Source of the DNA: Macrotrachela quadricornifera
Lineage: Eukaryota; Rotifera; Eurotatoria; Philodinida; Philodinidae
NCBI GenBank assembly: GCA_022393335.1
Contig: JAJEKB010020807.1
Span: forward strand, 440,157-504,156
Direction: 5' to 3'
DNA: 64,000 nucleotides
Part shown: positions 1 through 9,214 of the stretch, one piece after another
Layout: each line of letters opens with the position of its first letter
Numbering within the stretch: the first letter of the stretch is position 1
Translations under genes and position numbers: made by a program
Notes under the pieces: generated by a model
What the model was told of the DNA's origin: nothing
The model's database searches: none
The model's input: only the letters and a program-made list of their open reading frames with translations

Positions 1-1
1 C

Positions 2-271
2 AAAATACTTGTTGATGATGTTAATTATGGAATAGATCCAAACGTTAGAGATTCTGTATTAACAACTGTCAATGGTACTGAAATTAAGAATATTAAACAT
101 CTAGCAGAATTAATTGATGATATATCAAATAAAAATGATGATGGCTACATTCGATTTGAAATGGAATGCAAACACTTTATTGTAATTTCGTGTGACGAAG
201 CCAAACAATCAGAGGCAAGAATTTTAGCACAAAATTCCATAGCCTTTGCAAGAAGTGAAAACTTACGTTAA
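2..271 (+). CDS. Last exon (partial) of a second Deg9-type HtrA protease
   Basis: The frame opens at base 2 and runs 89 codons to a TAA at 269-271; the rest of the gene lies left of the window. The segment is about 95% identical by eye (13 differences in 271 bases) to the end of the complete protease gene at 17910-18180, and it encodes the same second, C-terminal PDZ-like region ending in ENLR. Ten of the 13 base changes alter the protein, giving eight replacements, for example R/T, T/K, C/Y and F/Y. That is unusual for a gene kept by purifying selection. Whether the upstream part carries an intact catalytic triad cannot be seen here. Confidence 0.85.
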   Translation, partial: KILVDDVNYGIDPNVRDSVLTTVNGTEIKNIKHLAELIDDISNKNDDGYIRFEMECKHFIVISCDEAKQSEARILAQNSIAFARSENLR

Positions 272-749
272 TCTCTCTTGATGTTTTGAGAGTGAGGACG
301 CGAACAAATCTTCATAAACAATCACGTCGTTGTCTATTCGTGACTTAATAGATTTTTACGATGATACAGTTGATTCTAAAACCCAAAAATGACATTTTGA
401 GTACTCGTAAATATAGAGTGTTGAGTCGCATGTTTTGATGATTTTTTCGAAATTCTTAGATCTATTGTTTACAAAGAAAAAACACTTGAAATTGAGATTA
501 TCCCCTTGATTTTAGAATAGATTTTAAAAGACACGGTGTTACAAGCTAGACTTATTTGATGAAAAAGATCATTCCTTTTACGAATAACTTCATTTTGATG
601 GGTTTGTTTGTTGATCATTGAGGTGAAATACTTACATTTTCGTTTTACGGCGCGCATTTAATAGTTCTTCTCTAGCCAGTAATGTGTCAACATATCGGTG
701 TATTTTTGAAGATGGAATCAGACTCATTAACCATCATGGTGCTCAGGCG
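272..749 (+). repeat. Duplicated 3' flank of the protease gene (copy 1)
   Basis: The homology with 18181-18573 continues past the stop codon. The first ~200 bases are almost identical (about five differences by eye). Copy 1 then carries roughly 75 extra bases around 586-660, after which similarity resumes over 661-749. The last conserved part can be read as protein (around YRCIFEDG and LINHHG) and in the other copy ends at a GT donor-like site. It may therefore be an exon of another gene, but no complete gene was found. Homology stops at about 749. Confidence 0.75.
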
Positions 750-770
750 AGCAAAGGACTAATAAAAAAA

Positions 771-1105
771 CTAGTCATTTTTCTAGTCATGACTCCATGT
801 CAGATCTAGTCTTTTTCTCAAAAAGTCCTCTTCCTGGACTAGTCTGAAACCATTTATGGACCAAAGTACCCATCCTGTCTATATAATCGACGGGCGTCAT
901 TATGTTTAACAGGACTAGTCTCTTTATCAAAAAGGACTTGTCTATGACTAGTAAAAAGTCGATAATATGTGGACTAGTCCAAGAGGAAGACTTTTCGAGA
1001 AAAAGACTAGTCGTGGAAATTTTAATTTGGAAAAGTAAAGACGTCCAGGATGCTACATAGGACTAGGACGAGTTCTAGTCTTATATAGTCTAGTCTGGAC
1101 TAGTC
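771..1105. repeat. GACTAGTC-rich inverted-repeat segment
   Basis: About a dozen copies of CTAGTC/GACTAG occur in 335 bases, several as the 8 bp palindrome GACTAGTC (837, 913, 972, 1005). An imperfect ~39 bp inverted pair, roughly 806-844 against 972-1010, frames the centre. Each arm contains the pattern AGTCTTTTTCTC and its reverse. There is no reading frame. The structure fits a non-autonomous foldback or MITE-like element, but no target-site duplication was identified. Confidence 0.6.
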
Positions 1106-1577
1106 TAAATGAATATATGTAATGCAGAAGGTTAGAGTCGAGCATGCATACAGTATGTTACTTACCCATCATTTAGCCAATTGAACCATACAATCAAATA
1201 ACTAACTTCTATATATGAATAGACATTCTGAGAAGTCATTTAATGCAATTTTACTCAATCTTTTCTAGTTTTCGTATGAATTAAAAAAATATTATAGAAT
1301 AAAAATTAGTTAGACGCAATTGAACCAAATAAATTTAGGATGTTTTTTTTTGTTTGAAGAATTTTTTTCCATAAATACGAACTGGGAATTATTAATTCAA
1401 ATTCAGAAAAAGAATATTAAATACAAAAATAAATTATAAATTATTTAAAATCAACGGAACCTTTTTCTTTTTAATATAAAAAATTTATTTTATTTTAAAC
1501 TAGTCGAGGTACCCGCTGCAAAGAGAATATGGTTGAAGTTTTGCATCTTCAATCCGACTTTTTCTGCTGTACGTAAC
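1106..1577. other. AT-rich spacer
   Basis: No gene, RNA or clear repeat seen. Long A/T runs at 1270-1500, with one further CTAGTC near 1499. Confidence 0.5.
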
Positions 1578-2125
1578 ACGTCTTTTATAGGACTGTTTCC
1601 CCTGTGAGTGAACCATCTGCAACAGAAATTTTCGCGTCACATCTGAAACCTCTTGGACCGGACCTTTACCGGCATGCGTCAGGCATCTTTAACAGGATTG
1701 TTCCTGCTATGCGTTAGGTGTTCGCCATTGGACTCTTTTCGCCATGCATGATACCTCTTTCACAGGACTTTTTTATCGTACCTGAAAACTCTGCCACAGA
1801 GCTTTTCCCACCGTGCATGGGTATCTTTCGCAGAACTTTTCCCGCCGCGCTTCAGGAATTTTTCAGAGCTTATCCTGCTATGCGTGGGGTATTTTTCCGA
1901 GCTTTTCCCACTGTGCATAGGTATCTTGTGCACAACTTTTCCCACCATATGTGGGGTGTCTTTCGCAAAGCTTTTTCCGCCGTGCTTGAGGAATTTTTCA
2001 GAGCTTATACTTCTGTGAGTGAGGGTATTTTTCAGAGCTTTTCCCGCCGTGCTTGGGATATCTTGCACAGACCATTTGCCACCGTGTATCAGGCATCTTC
2101 AACAGGACTCTTCTCATCGGGCTCA
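1578..2125. repeat. 34-35 bp minisatellite, about 16 units
   Basis: Tandem units of 33-36 bp follow the pattern GG-T-ATCTTT-CACAG-GACTTTTCC-GCCGTGCATGA with substitutions and small indels. Clear unit starts are near 1682, 1817, 1853, 1886, 1918 and 1953, with weaker units back to about 1578. The array is GC-richer than its surroundings. Because the unit is near 35 bp and lacks stop codons in one frame, it leaves an open frame at 1718-2131 on the plus strand and another on the minus strand. Neither looks like a real gene. Confidence 0.8.
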
Positions 2126-2232
2126 AGCTGACATGCTCACTCGCATCCACTCTGGACACGACCACTCTCAAATTTACATTGAACTGTGTCATTTGATTAG
2201 AGAGTGACTAAAATCACGGTCTCTTACGACTT

Positions 2233-3226
2233 GGATGAAGTTTCACGCACGCTTCCCTTTCGCACTGCCAATCACTTAGCTGACTTTCCTTAGCACTCAA
2301 GGAACGGATGCGGATAATTCCGTAACGCTATCTCTCACGATGACTAAATACATAGCGAACAGACTCATAAGAATCTCGATCTGTATTGATCGCGATGAAA
2401 TTTCACCCACCCCCTTCCACGCACCCCGTTTGGTGGTTCCAACCTCACGATGACTTTCCTATGAAGCTAAGGAAGTAGTGTGGAAACTTTTGTGACACTA
2501 GCTATCGTACGGACTGAATGCATAGCGAATAGACAAACGTTCTTCCTTAAATATATAGATACGCCATCGTTGTAAATCAAGGAAACGCTTGTATACATTT
2601 TTTTTATCTTATAACCTATTAGAAGCATTCGATTTTCATATTTTAACCAAAGAACCATCGATACAAACCGATTCATCTTAGAATCATAACAAATTCGCTA
2701 AATTTCTGAAAATTCATGCAAATTTCATTACCATATGGCATGAGTGAAATTTCACCCAAACATCCCCATCCTACTACTATTCATCGTTACAGCACACTAT
2801 AAAGCTACCGCTTTACTCAGAAAAGCATCGTGGAAAGTTTAGTACTGTTAGCTAAGACACTACTATCTGGGTGAGATTTCACCCACACTCACACCCCCAG
2901 CTCACACCCACGTTGGGTGACCTCGCTATGACCTTCCTCGGAGCCTGGGGATGCACCATGGAAAGTTTGGTGACGCTAGCTCGTACGGGGGCCGAATGCA
3001 TGAGGAACAAACAGACAAACTTTCTTCTTTATATATATAGATGACTTTGGTGAAATTCCACCCAGAACACCCACACTCCACATCCACCCTCGGTGGGTGA
3101 CCACACGTCGACCTTCCTTAGGGCCCACAGAAGCATCGTAGAAAGTTTGGTAATCGTAGCTTTTACAGGGACTGAATGCATAGCGAACAGACAAACAGAC
3201 AAACTTTCTTCTTTATATATATAGAT
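2233..3226. repeat. Five tandem copies of a ~175 bp dispersed-repeat unit
   Basis: Diverged direct copies lie at about 2233-2373, 2392-2570, 2740-2870, 2871-3042 and 3050-3226. Each begins with a GTGAAATTTCACCC-like palindrome followed by a C-rich stretch. The middle contains CTTCCTTAG and GTGGAAAGTTTGGT-like words. The best copies end with GAATGCATAGCGAACAGAC, repeated ACAGACAAAC, then TTTCTTCTTTATATATATAG. Ends of this kind with a short A/T tail are common in invertebrate dispersed repeats. Whether this is the 3' end of a retroelement or a Helentron-like DNA element cannot be decided here. No coding frame. Confidence 0.75.
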
Positions 3227-5485
3227 TTAAATCGTTGCATTTTGAGCTTATACCAAAACTGAATTTTTGATCGATGTGAAGTTAGCGTAACACGATGAGC
3301 TAGCACGACGTTGAAAGAAATCCTATCGGTTGATGGCAGATCAACAAAAAAACTATGTTTCTGATGACACCATTATGGAGAATAAGAAAAATGGACATTG
3401 TTCTTCGTAGTTACATAAGATAATTACCCGTCCTTCGTAATCAAACAATTCCTTACCGTTCTTAATTGAATTTTGTGACGGCGCAACACTGTCCAACAAT
3501 CTTTCAACGAACACAAATTCAATACGACATAAACATTTCGGTCGATGCCACACTAGCACGACAACCAATCAGATAGCTGTGAAAATCGACGAATCGAATT
3601 TCGTCGATAACATACCAACAAAAGGCCCTTAGTTAAAGGCACAACCAGCACTCTGACACAATTTCTTCAGTGACCCATCATATCTCTAAAGACTCACAGG
3701 CCGCACATATCACTAATTCAAGATTAGGGTCAAACCAAATTCATATTCACATCGCGCTTCTAACACTATCCTCAAAGCAGAACTAGACACACTAAAAAAA
3801 ACTTGATAAATTTTCATTACAGACGTTTTCTCAAGAATTAAAGCAGTACCATTCGGTAGAGAATTTTCTTCTTTACCTAACCCATCATTTTCTATTGATG
3901 GGAAAACCAAGACAAGAGCAAAATTCTCTCATATTGAGTCATTGATTATTGTACAGGAAGTCATCTGTAGGAAAAAATGAAAACTGTCCTTCGCAATGTT
4001 ACGAAAGTAAGAGTGAAATTCTCTTATACTGAGTCAATGACCATTATACAGGTGGTTCTATACAGAAAAAAATAAAAAACCTATCTATTGAAATGTTTCC
4101 CGGTGACTTAAAATAGTACCAGTCGATGAAGAATTCAATTCTCTATAGAATGCACCACATTCTATTCACAAGAAACGGGAGCAAGAGTGAAATTCTCTCA
4201 TATTGAGTCATTGGCCATCATGCAGGTGGTCATCCACAAGAAAACATGAAGAAACTGTCCTTTGAAATTTTTTCCCGAGACTTAAAATAATGCCATTCCA
4301 TGCAGAATTTAATACTCTGTCCAATGCACCACATTCTACTCACGGTAAATCAAAGCAACAGTAAAATTTTGTCATATTCAATCATTCACAATTGTACACG
4401 TGGTCATCTATAAGGAAAAAATGAAAAAACTGTCGATTGAAATGTTTTCCCGTCAATGAAAATAGTAGCATTCGACAGAGAATTCAATTTTCTATCGAAT
4501 GGTACCAGAGGTGTCCACAGGGCACGGCAACCAATTTTGCCCTGGTATTTTCATATATTTTCTCACAAAAAAATTTTTGGTCCAAAATGTAAAAACAGAG
4601 CTATGAGTAATGTTGCGACCAATTTTTATATGCAACTCTTTTCTTGTGCTAATAAGATTAGCTGAAATGGAAACAATGAGATAAATAAAAATAATGGATA
4701 ACAGAAATACGATAATGATTTCTTACTTACACCATAGAATCGAAACATGTTAATCAATAGTTATTCTTATAGATTTGCGAAATATATTCTATTATAAATT
4801 ACAAAATATTTCCTTTATAACCTTGATAATGCTATTGAAATGGTGAAATATATCCACCATTAAACAAAATCTTATACTGTATAATTAAATTTCATTAGTA
4901 AAATATTGGGAAATATTAGCTGCTGCTAGAAATATAAAGTGTTACTTAACAAAAGATTATTGATGGAGCATATAAACTAGTCTATTTCTTTATTTCGATG
5001 TGAAAAGGATGTTGAAAGCTCGCTATGACACAGCTGGACTAAAACTGCATTATTTTAAGCCCTCCTCAAATCGGTCGATTTTTCGACAAAAAGTCGTAAT
5101 TGAGTTTTTGTCACAGAGAGATGCAGCGAGATATGTTTTTTCAGAATATTTATGATTTTTCGAAAAGAAAACAGATTTTGACGGATGTATAGGTCAAAAT
5201 TTAGGCCCACTAGCATGTTTTCCGAGTAATACTCGAGCTTCTTTTACATTTTTCTCAGAATCAATTTTTTGAGCATACCGTTTCCGCGAACAAGGTTTTC
5301 TTGATAATGACTCAATATAAAAGGAATCATTGTTTTTCATTTGTATAGGGGCCAGTTAGGATTAGAAGTTAGCAGGCTCTGATTTTTGAATTTGTCTTTT
5401 GATGAAATAAAAAGCTTAGTTATTCTATATTTATGAGCGTTTTGAACTTGTCAATTTTTCGAAAAATGTTTTTTAAAAATCAAAT

Positions 5486-5622
5486 AAAGGGAAATTCAAA
5501 AATCGGAGCTTGTTAAGTCTTAGCCCTATGAGTGCTCTACAATCTAAAAATCACCCCAACATTATTAGCTAGTAACTCCATTGTGAAATCCTTGCCCGCG
5601 TAAGAGGTATTAAATTGACTAG
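5486..5622 (+). repeat. Dispersed repeat shared with 58685-58822
   Basis: This direct-orientation segment matches 58685-58822 (shared words GGGAAATT, AAAAATCGGA, TACTCTACAA or CTCTACAATC, TTGTGAAA). It lies in the central part of the 3.3 kb element, which ties that element to the insertion in the NHL duplication. Confidence 0.65.
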
Positions 5623-5803
5623 AACTCATGCATTTCATTGAGATTTGGGGAAGATACTTTAACTATAATCTATTCTAGCTAAGACTAACAATCTCTGAAG
5701 TTTGAAACTGGAAGAGAAAATAACAAAGTTCGTTTCTGAGGGAGGAGATCTTAAACTGATTTGCGATAAAAGTTTTTCCTTGTTCTGCCGGGCGCCCTGT
5801 GCT

Positions 5804-5829
5804 GCCCTGCCCTGAAAGCAGGGCAGGGC
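5804..5829. repeat. GC-rich perfect hairpin
   Basis: GCCCTGCCCTG (5804-5814), a four-base loop AAAG, then CAGGGCAGGGC (5819-5829): an 11 bp perfect stem in otherwise AT-rich DNA, inside the 3.3 kb element. Confidence 0.8.
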
Positions 5830-6673
5830 GGGGCCAAAAATAGTTGATGAGTCATTTTTTATCAGGACAGGGGAGGCAGTGCAAAAAAAGTGCCCTGAGG
5901 ACACCTCTGAATGGTACTAATTTAAATGACGGGAAAACATTCCGAAGAAAAAACTTTCTTTGTTTTTTCTCTACATGACCATCTGTACAATGATCAATGA
6001 TTCATTATGAGAGAATTTTACTCTTGCTTTCGTTTTCTGGTGAATAGAATCTGATGGACTCAATAGAGAATCTAAGTCTCTATCGAATGGTACTACTTTC
6101 ATTGACGGGAGAACCTTTAGAAAGACGGTTTTCCTTTTTTTTTTGTATAACCACTTGTACTTATACAATAATCAAGGACTCATCATGAGAGAATTTTACC
6201 TCTACTTTCGTTTTCCTGGGAATAGAATGTGGTCAATTCGATAGAGAATTAAATTCTCTTTCGAGTGGTACTGCGTAATTGACGGAAAGGACTGGAAAAA
6301 AAATTGATTACATTTTTATAAGTCGTTTTTTTTTGTTTGAGATTAGTGTTGGGAGCGTGATGAGAATCTTTGTTAGGCTTTAGTAGAAGTTTAAATTATT
6401 GGTTCTTTCGATCAGTGTGTGTTTTGTAATATACGAGTGTAGTGGAGAAGTTGTATAAGAGTGATGTATGAGATGGTAACTAAGGACTTGTTTTAGGTAT
6501 TTCATGGACGAAATCCTATTGATCGATTTTTAAAGCTTTTTGACTGGTCGTCGTGCTAACTTCACATCGATTAAAAATATTTAAATTATTTTCTGACTAA
6601 TCCAAATAGTCTATAAAGGTTTACTTTAAGACATTCATCTGGAAAACAGATCGATTCACAGATCGAAGATGCA

Positions 6674-6765
6674 CGGTCATATACCGTCGTAAACGACAAA
6701 AATACGTTGAAAAATATGATCACTGTATTTCGTCGTATTTTTCGTTGTTTACCACGGCATATGAC
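6674..6765. repeat. ~33 bp imperfect hairpin
   Basis: The arm 6674-6706 pairs with 6734-6765 with few mismatches; its inner end reads AAAAATACG and the far arm opens CGTATTTTT. Unpaired loop of about 27 bases. No gene; possibly a transposon end. Confidence 0.65.
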
Positions 6766-6836
6766 GAAAATACGGTCGTAATTCACGTTCTGGGTTCTTA
6801 ATTAAAAGTAAATAGCAAAGCAATTATTATAATATA

Positions 6837-6859
6837 TAATAATAATAATAATAATAATC
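6837..6859 (+). repeat. (AAT)n microsatellite
   Basis: About seven AAT triplets in a row. It sits just before a GC-rich CGGCCGGCCG word near 6917-6926 that looks like the start of another dispersed repeat. Confidence 0.8.
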
Positions 6860-7806
6860 ATAGGTCTTTTTGTGCATTCAAAAAGTGAGTACACTCTAGA
6901 ATCAGTCAGTGTATCCGGCCGGCCGTTCGTTTACACGATAACTCTTCACAATCACATTTGATTGACCTGAAATTTTGTGCACAGAATTATCTCATCAATA
7001 TCTCGGTCGAGTTCGAAGATGAGGAGGATCCGATAAGAAATAGTTGAATTATCGAGAAAATTGTCATTATTCACCAGACCATTCCTGAGGAGGGGTACAG
7101 GAATTTTTTCGAAAAAAGACTCTTTTCTCAGAACTATTTAAAATATATATGAATCGACTCAGTTTTTAACGCTGATTTTGAATATGATATTAGTTTTGAA
7201 TGAAATCGTAGTTTTCTAATGAAACATTGCCTGAAGAAGGTCTCAGATGAGCAATAATTTTGGGGTTTCCCAAATGCCTGGTTTTGTAGCTAGTCGAAAG
7301 GACTATCGAAAGGTAAAAACCCAAATCGATAGCTATTAATATTGGTGAATTATTATAAAAATACTGATGCTTGTATCTATCATATATCTCTTATAAATTC
7401 ATGAGGTTGTTTACGATCGTAATCCTGTTAGACGCAAACACAAATCCATTCGAAAATAACTCTTCTTTTCAAGTTTTCCAGGCGAGACACGAATCTATAC
7501 TCAAATTTCTGTGATTTTTAAAGATATTAGATCACTCTGAGAGTAGAGTCAATGATCACCGGATATGGGCGCATACTGTGTGACCTATGCTAGCTTAGCA
7601 CGCCTGTATTTTCTCCTTGCAATTTAGTGAAAAAGAATGTATCGTGATGAGATCTATGTCCTACAGAAACAACGAAATACAGGGCCTAGTGCATCACGTG
7701 AGAAAAGTCCAAATACACCTTCTCGAAATATGCTATATCGCTGAATTTACGAAGTTTTTGGCTTATATTACTTTTTTATCCCATAACTTACTTCCTGAGT
7801 GTGTAC
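6860..7806. other. Spacer with possible dispersed-repeat start
   Basis: No supported gene. The stretch 6890-7040 (GGCCGGCCGTTCG, then ACACGATAACTC) has the look of a dispersed repeat, but only one copy is in the window. Confidence 0.4.
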
Positions 7807-8721
7807 TTAGGGCATATAAAAAGTTTGTAGAGTGATACCTTAATACCTTATGATAAGCTTTAAGTAATTTGCTTTCTATATAGTCTGATAAAGAAAAAAA
7901 GCTCTATCTTTCTATGCTATTTGATTACTATTCATCTAATGTCATAGTAATAAGATTTACATAAAAAACTTTTTCTGTTGAAATCTCGCTGGTTATTGTA
8001 GATCATAATATGCAGAGCATTTTGTATTCCATTTTGTCATCGTTTAACAGATTTTATTAGAAAAACAAAATATACCACAAGATGCAGCGTGAAAAGCTGT
8101 ACGATATATAAACATCTACTTATTTTATAATTGGACTTTTTTTTGGTAAAAACCGTATTCGTGTTTGTCTCTGTCATCTTCTTGTTACTTGATATGTTTA
8201 TTATTAAAAAAAATAGACTAGAAGATGCACCGTGAAAAGCTCTACACTTTACAGAGAACAACTATAAAAAGATGACATGTGCAACAACGAATACGACTTT
8301 CATTGAAATAAAGGCCTGTTTTTGCAAAATCGAAATTTAGTTGCTCGCAGTTTTGCTCATTTTGAAAGGAAAAAGATGCAATTATGAAATAAGTAGGTGT
8401 TTATATATTGTAGAGCTTTTTACGCTGCATCTTGTGGTATATTTTGATTTTTGAATATAACATATTAAACGACGAGAAAATGGTAAAAAGACAAAATGAA
8501 ATTCGAAAGTGCTTCACGCATTATGATTTAAAATAACCAGCGAGATTTCAACAGAAAAAGTTTTTATGTAAATCTTATTACTATGACATTAGATGAATAG
8601 TAATCAAATAGCATAGAAAGATAGAGCTTTTTTTCTTTATCAGACTATATAGAAAGCAAATTACTTAAAGCTTGTCATAAGGTATTAAGGTATCACTCTA
8701 CAAACTTTTGGTATGCCCTAT
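7807..8721. mobile_element. ~915 bp foldback element with nested inverted repeats
   Basis: The left arm 7807-8136 is the inverted copy of the right arm 8375-8721, nearly identical over the outer ~200 bases. Nested inside are two inverted copies of a ~40 bp sequence at 8062-8102 and 8410-8450, with core ACCACAAGATGCAGCGTG. The same sequence forms the ends of a ~246 bp element at 41871-42116. A further partial copy lies near 8218-8245 in the spacer. No reading frame of note. This looks like a MITE family with a palindromic expansion. Confidence 0.75.
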
Positions 8722-9139
8722 GTAATGAATTTATAGATTAAACTGTTTTCTATCCAATGGAGACCTTCTTTAGCTCAAAGGGCTGAGTCGTTCATGAGAC
8801 AAAGTTATTTTCTATTAATTTTTTGTAAGCCGGAGGGGGTGTAGTGCCCATTGGGCCCCTTGTTTACGTCCTTGGATGGAGCAGTAACCAATAAAAATGA
8901 ATATAATAATAATAACGTTCCATACGCTTATCGCCCGTTGGGGCCGGCCGCGGTTATTATTATAGTTTTTTTCACATGCAGCCGGGTTCTATCGTCTTTT
9001 CTTTTTACAGACGGCGTTATCTGCACCCTCTTCCATCCAACATACTGACTAAAGATATAGTCAGCACGAACGACTCATGTGGATGAATCATTTTAGACAA
9101 CTTAGCCGTTAGTGACTTGTCCAGGATCATTTCATGGAT

Positions 9140-9210
9140 GATGTTACTGAGGTTTGAACACAGTACCTTGTGAGTACGTGCCAAGCAACGCAACCACTCA
9201 ACCATGGCGG
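9140..9210 (-). mobile_element. tRNA-like SINE head (A and B boxes)
   Basis: On the minus strand an A box TGGTTGAGTGG (9194-9204) matches the polymerase III consensus. A B box GTTCAAACC (9151-9159) follows at tRNA-like spacing (34 bases between the boxes). The sequence around the B box can form most of a T stem (ACTG against CAGT). The rest does not fold as a complete tRNA with a credible anticodon arm, so I read it as the 5' head of a tRNA-derived SINE or a decayed tRNA. The 65-residue open frame over this site is not a gene. Confidence 0.5.
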
Positions 9211-9214
9211 CCAA

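Larger units (their letters stand above)
3261..6580. mobile_element. ~3.3 kb inverted-repeat (foldback-like) element, non-autonomous
   Basis: The outer ends share an inverted sequence with core TCGATGTGAAGTTAGC (3271-3286) and its reverse complement at 6555-6570, each preceded outward by an AATTTTT-like run. Inside are arrays of a ~175 bp unit: about four copies on the left (3840-4500) and two or more on the right (5900-6280), in opposite orientation. The unit contains GAGAATT-AATTCTCT, ATCGAATGGTACTA and ATGAGAGAATTTTACTC. The centre (4500-5890) is AT-rich with a GC-rich hairpin. No transposase frame was found, so movement would need an enzyme in trans. Boundaries are good to about 10-20 bases, and the two ends are not a simple perfect inverted repeat. 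Confidence 0.6.

Noticed and set aside
1900..1980. Telomere-like TGTGGG sequence
   Set aside because: Only isolated occurrences within minisatellite units, no tandem telomeric repeat.
1578..2125. CRISPR-like array
   Set aside because: Units are contiguous diverged repeats with no unique spacers, in a eukaryotic genome.
1718..2131. 137-codon open frame over the minisatellite
   Set aside because: It follows the tandem repeat exactly, and the minus strand is also open; the length comes from unit composition, not from a protein domain.
9017..9214. 65-codon minus-strand frame
   Set aside because: Coincides with the tRNA-like SINE head; translation of an RNA-type repeat.
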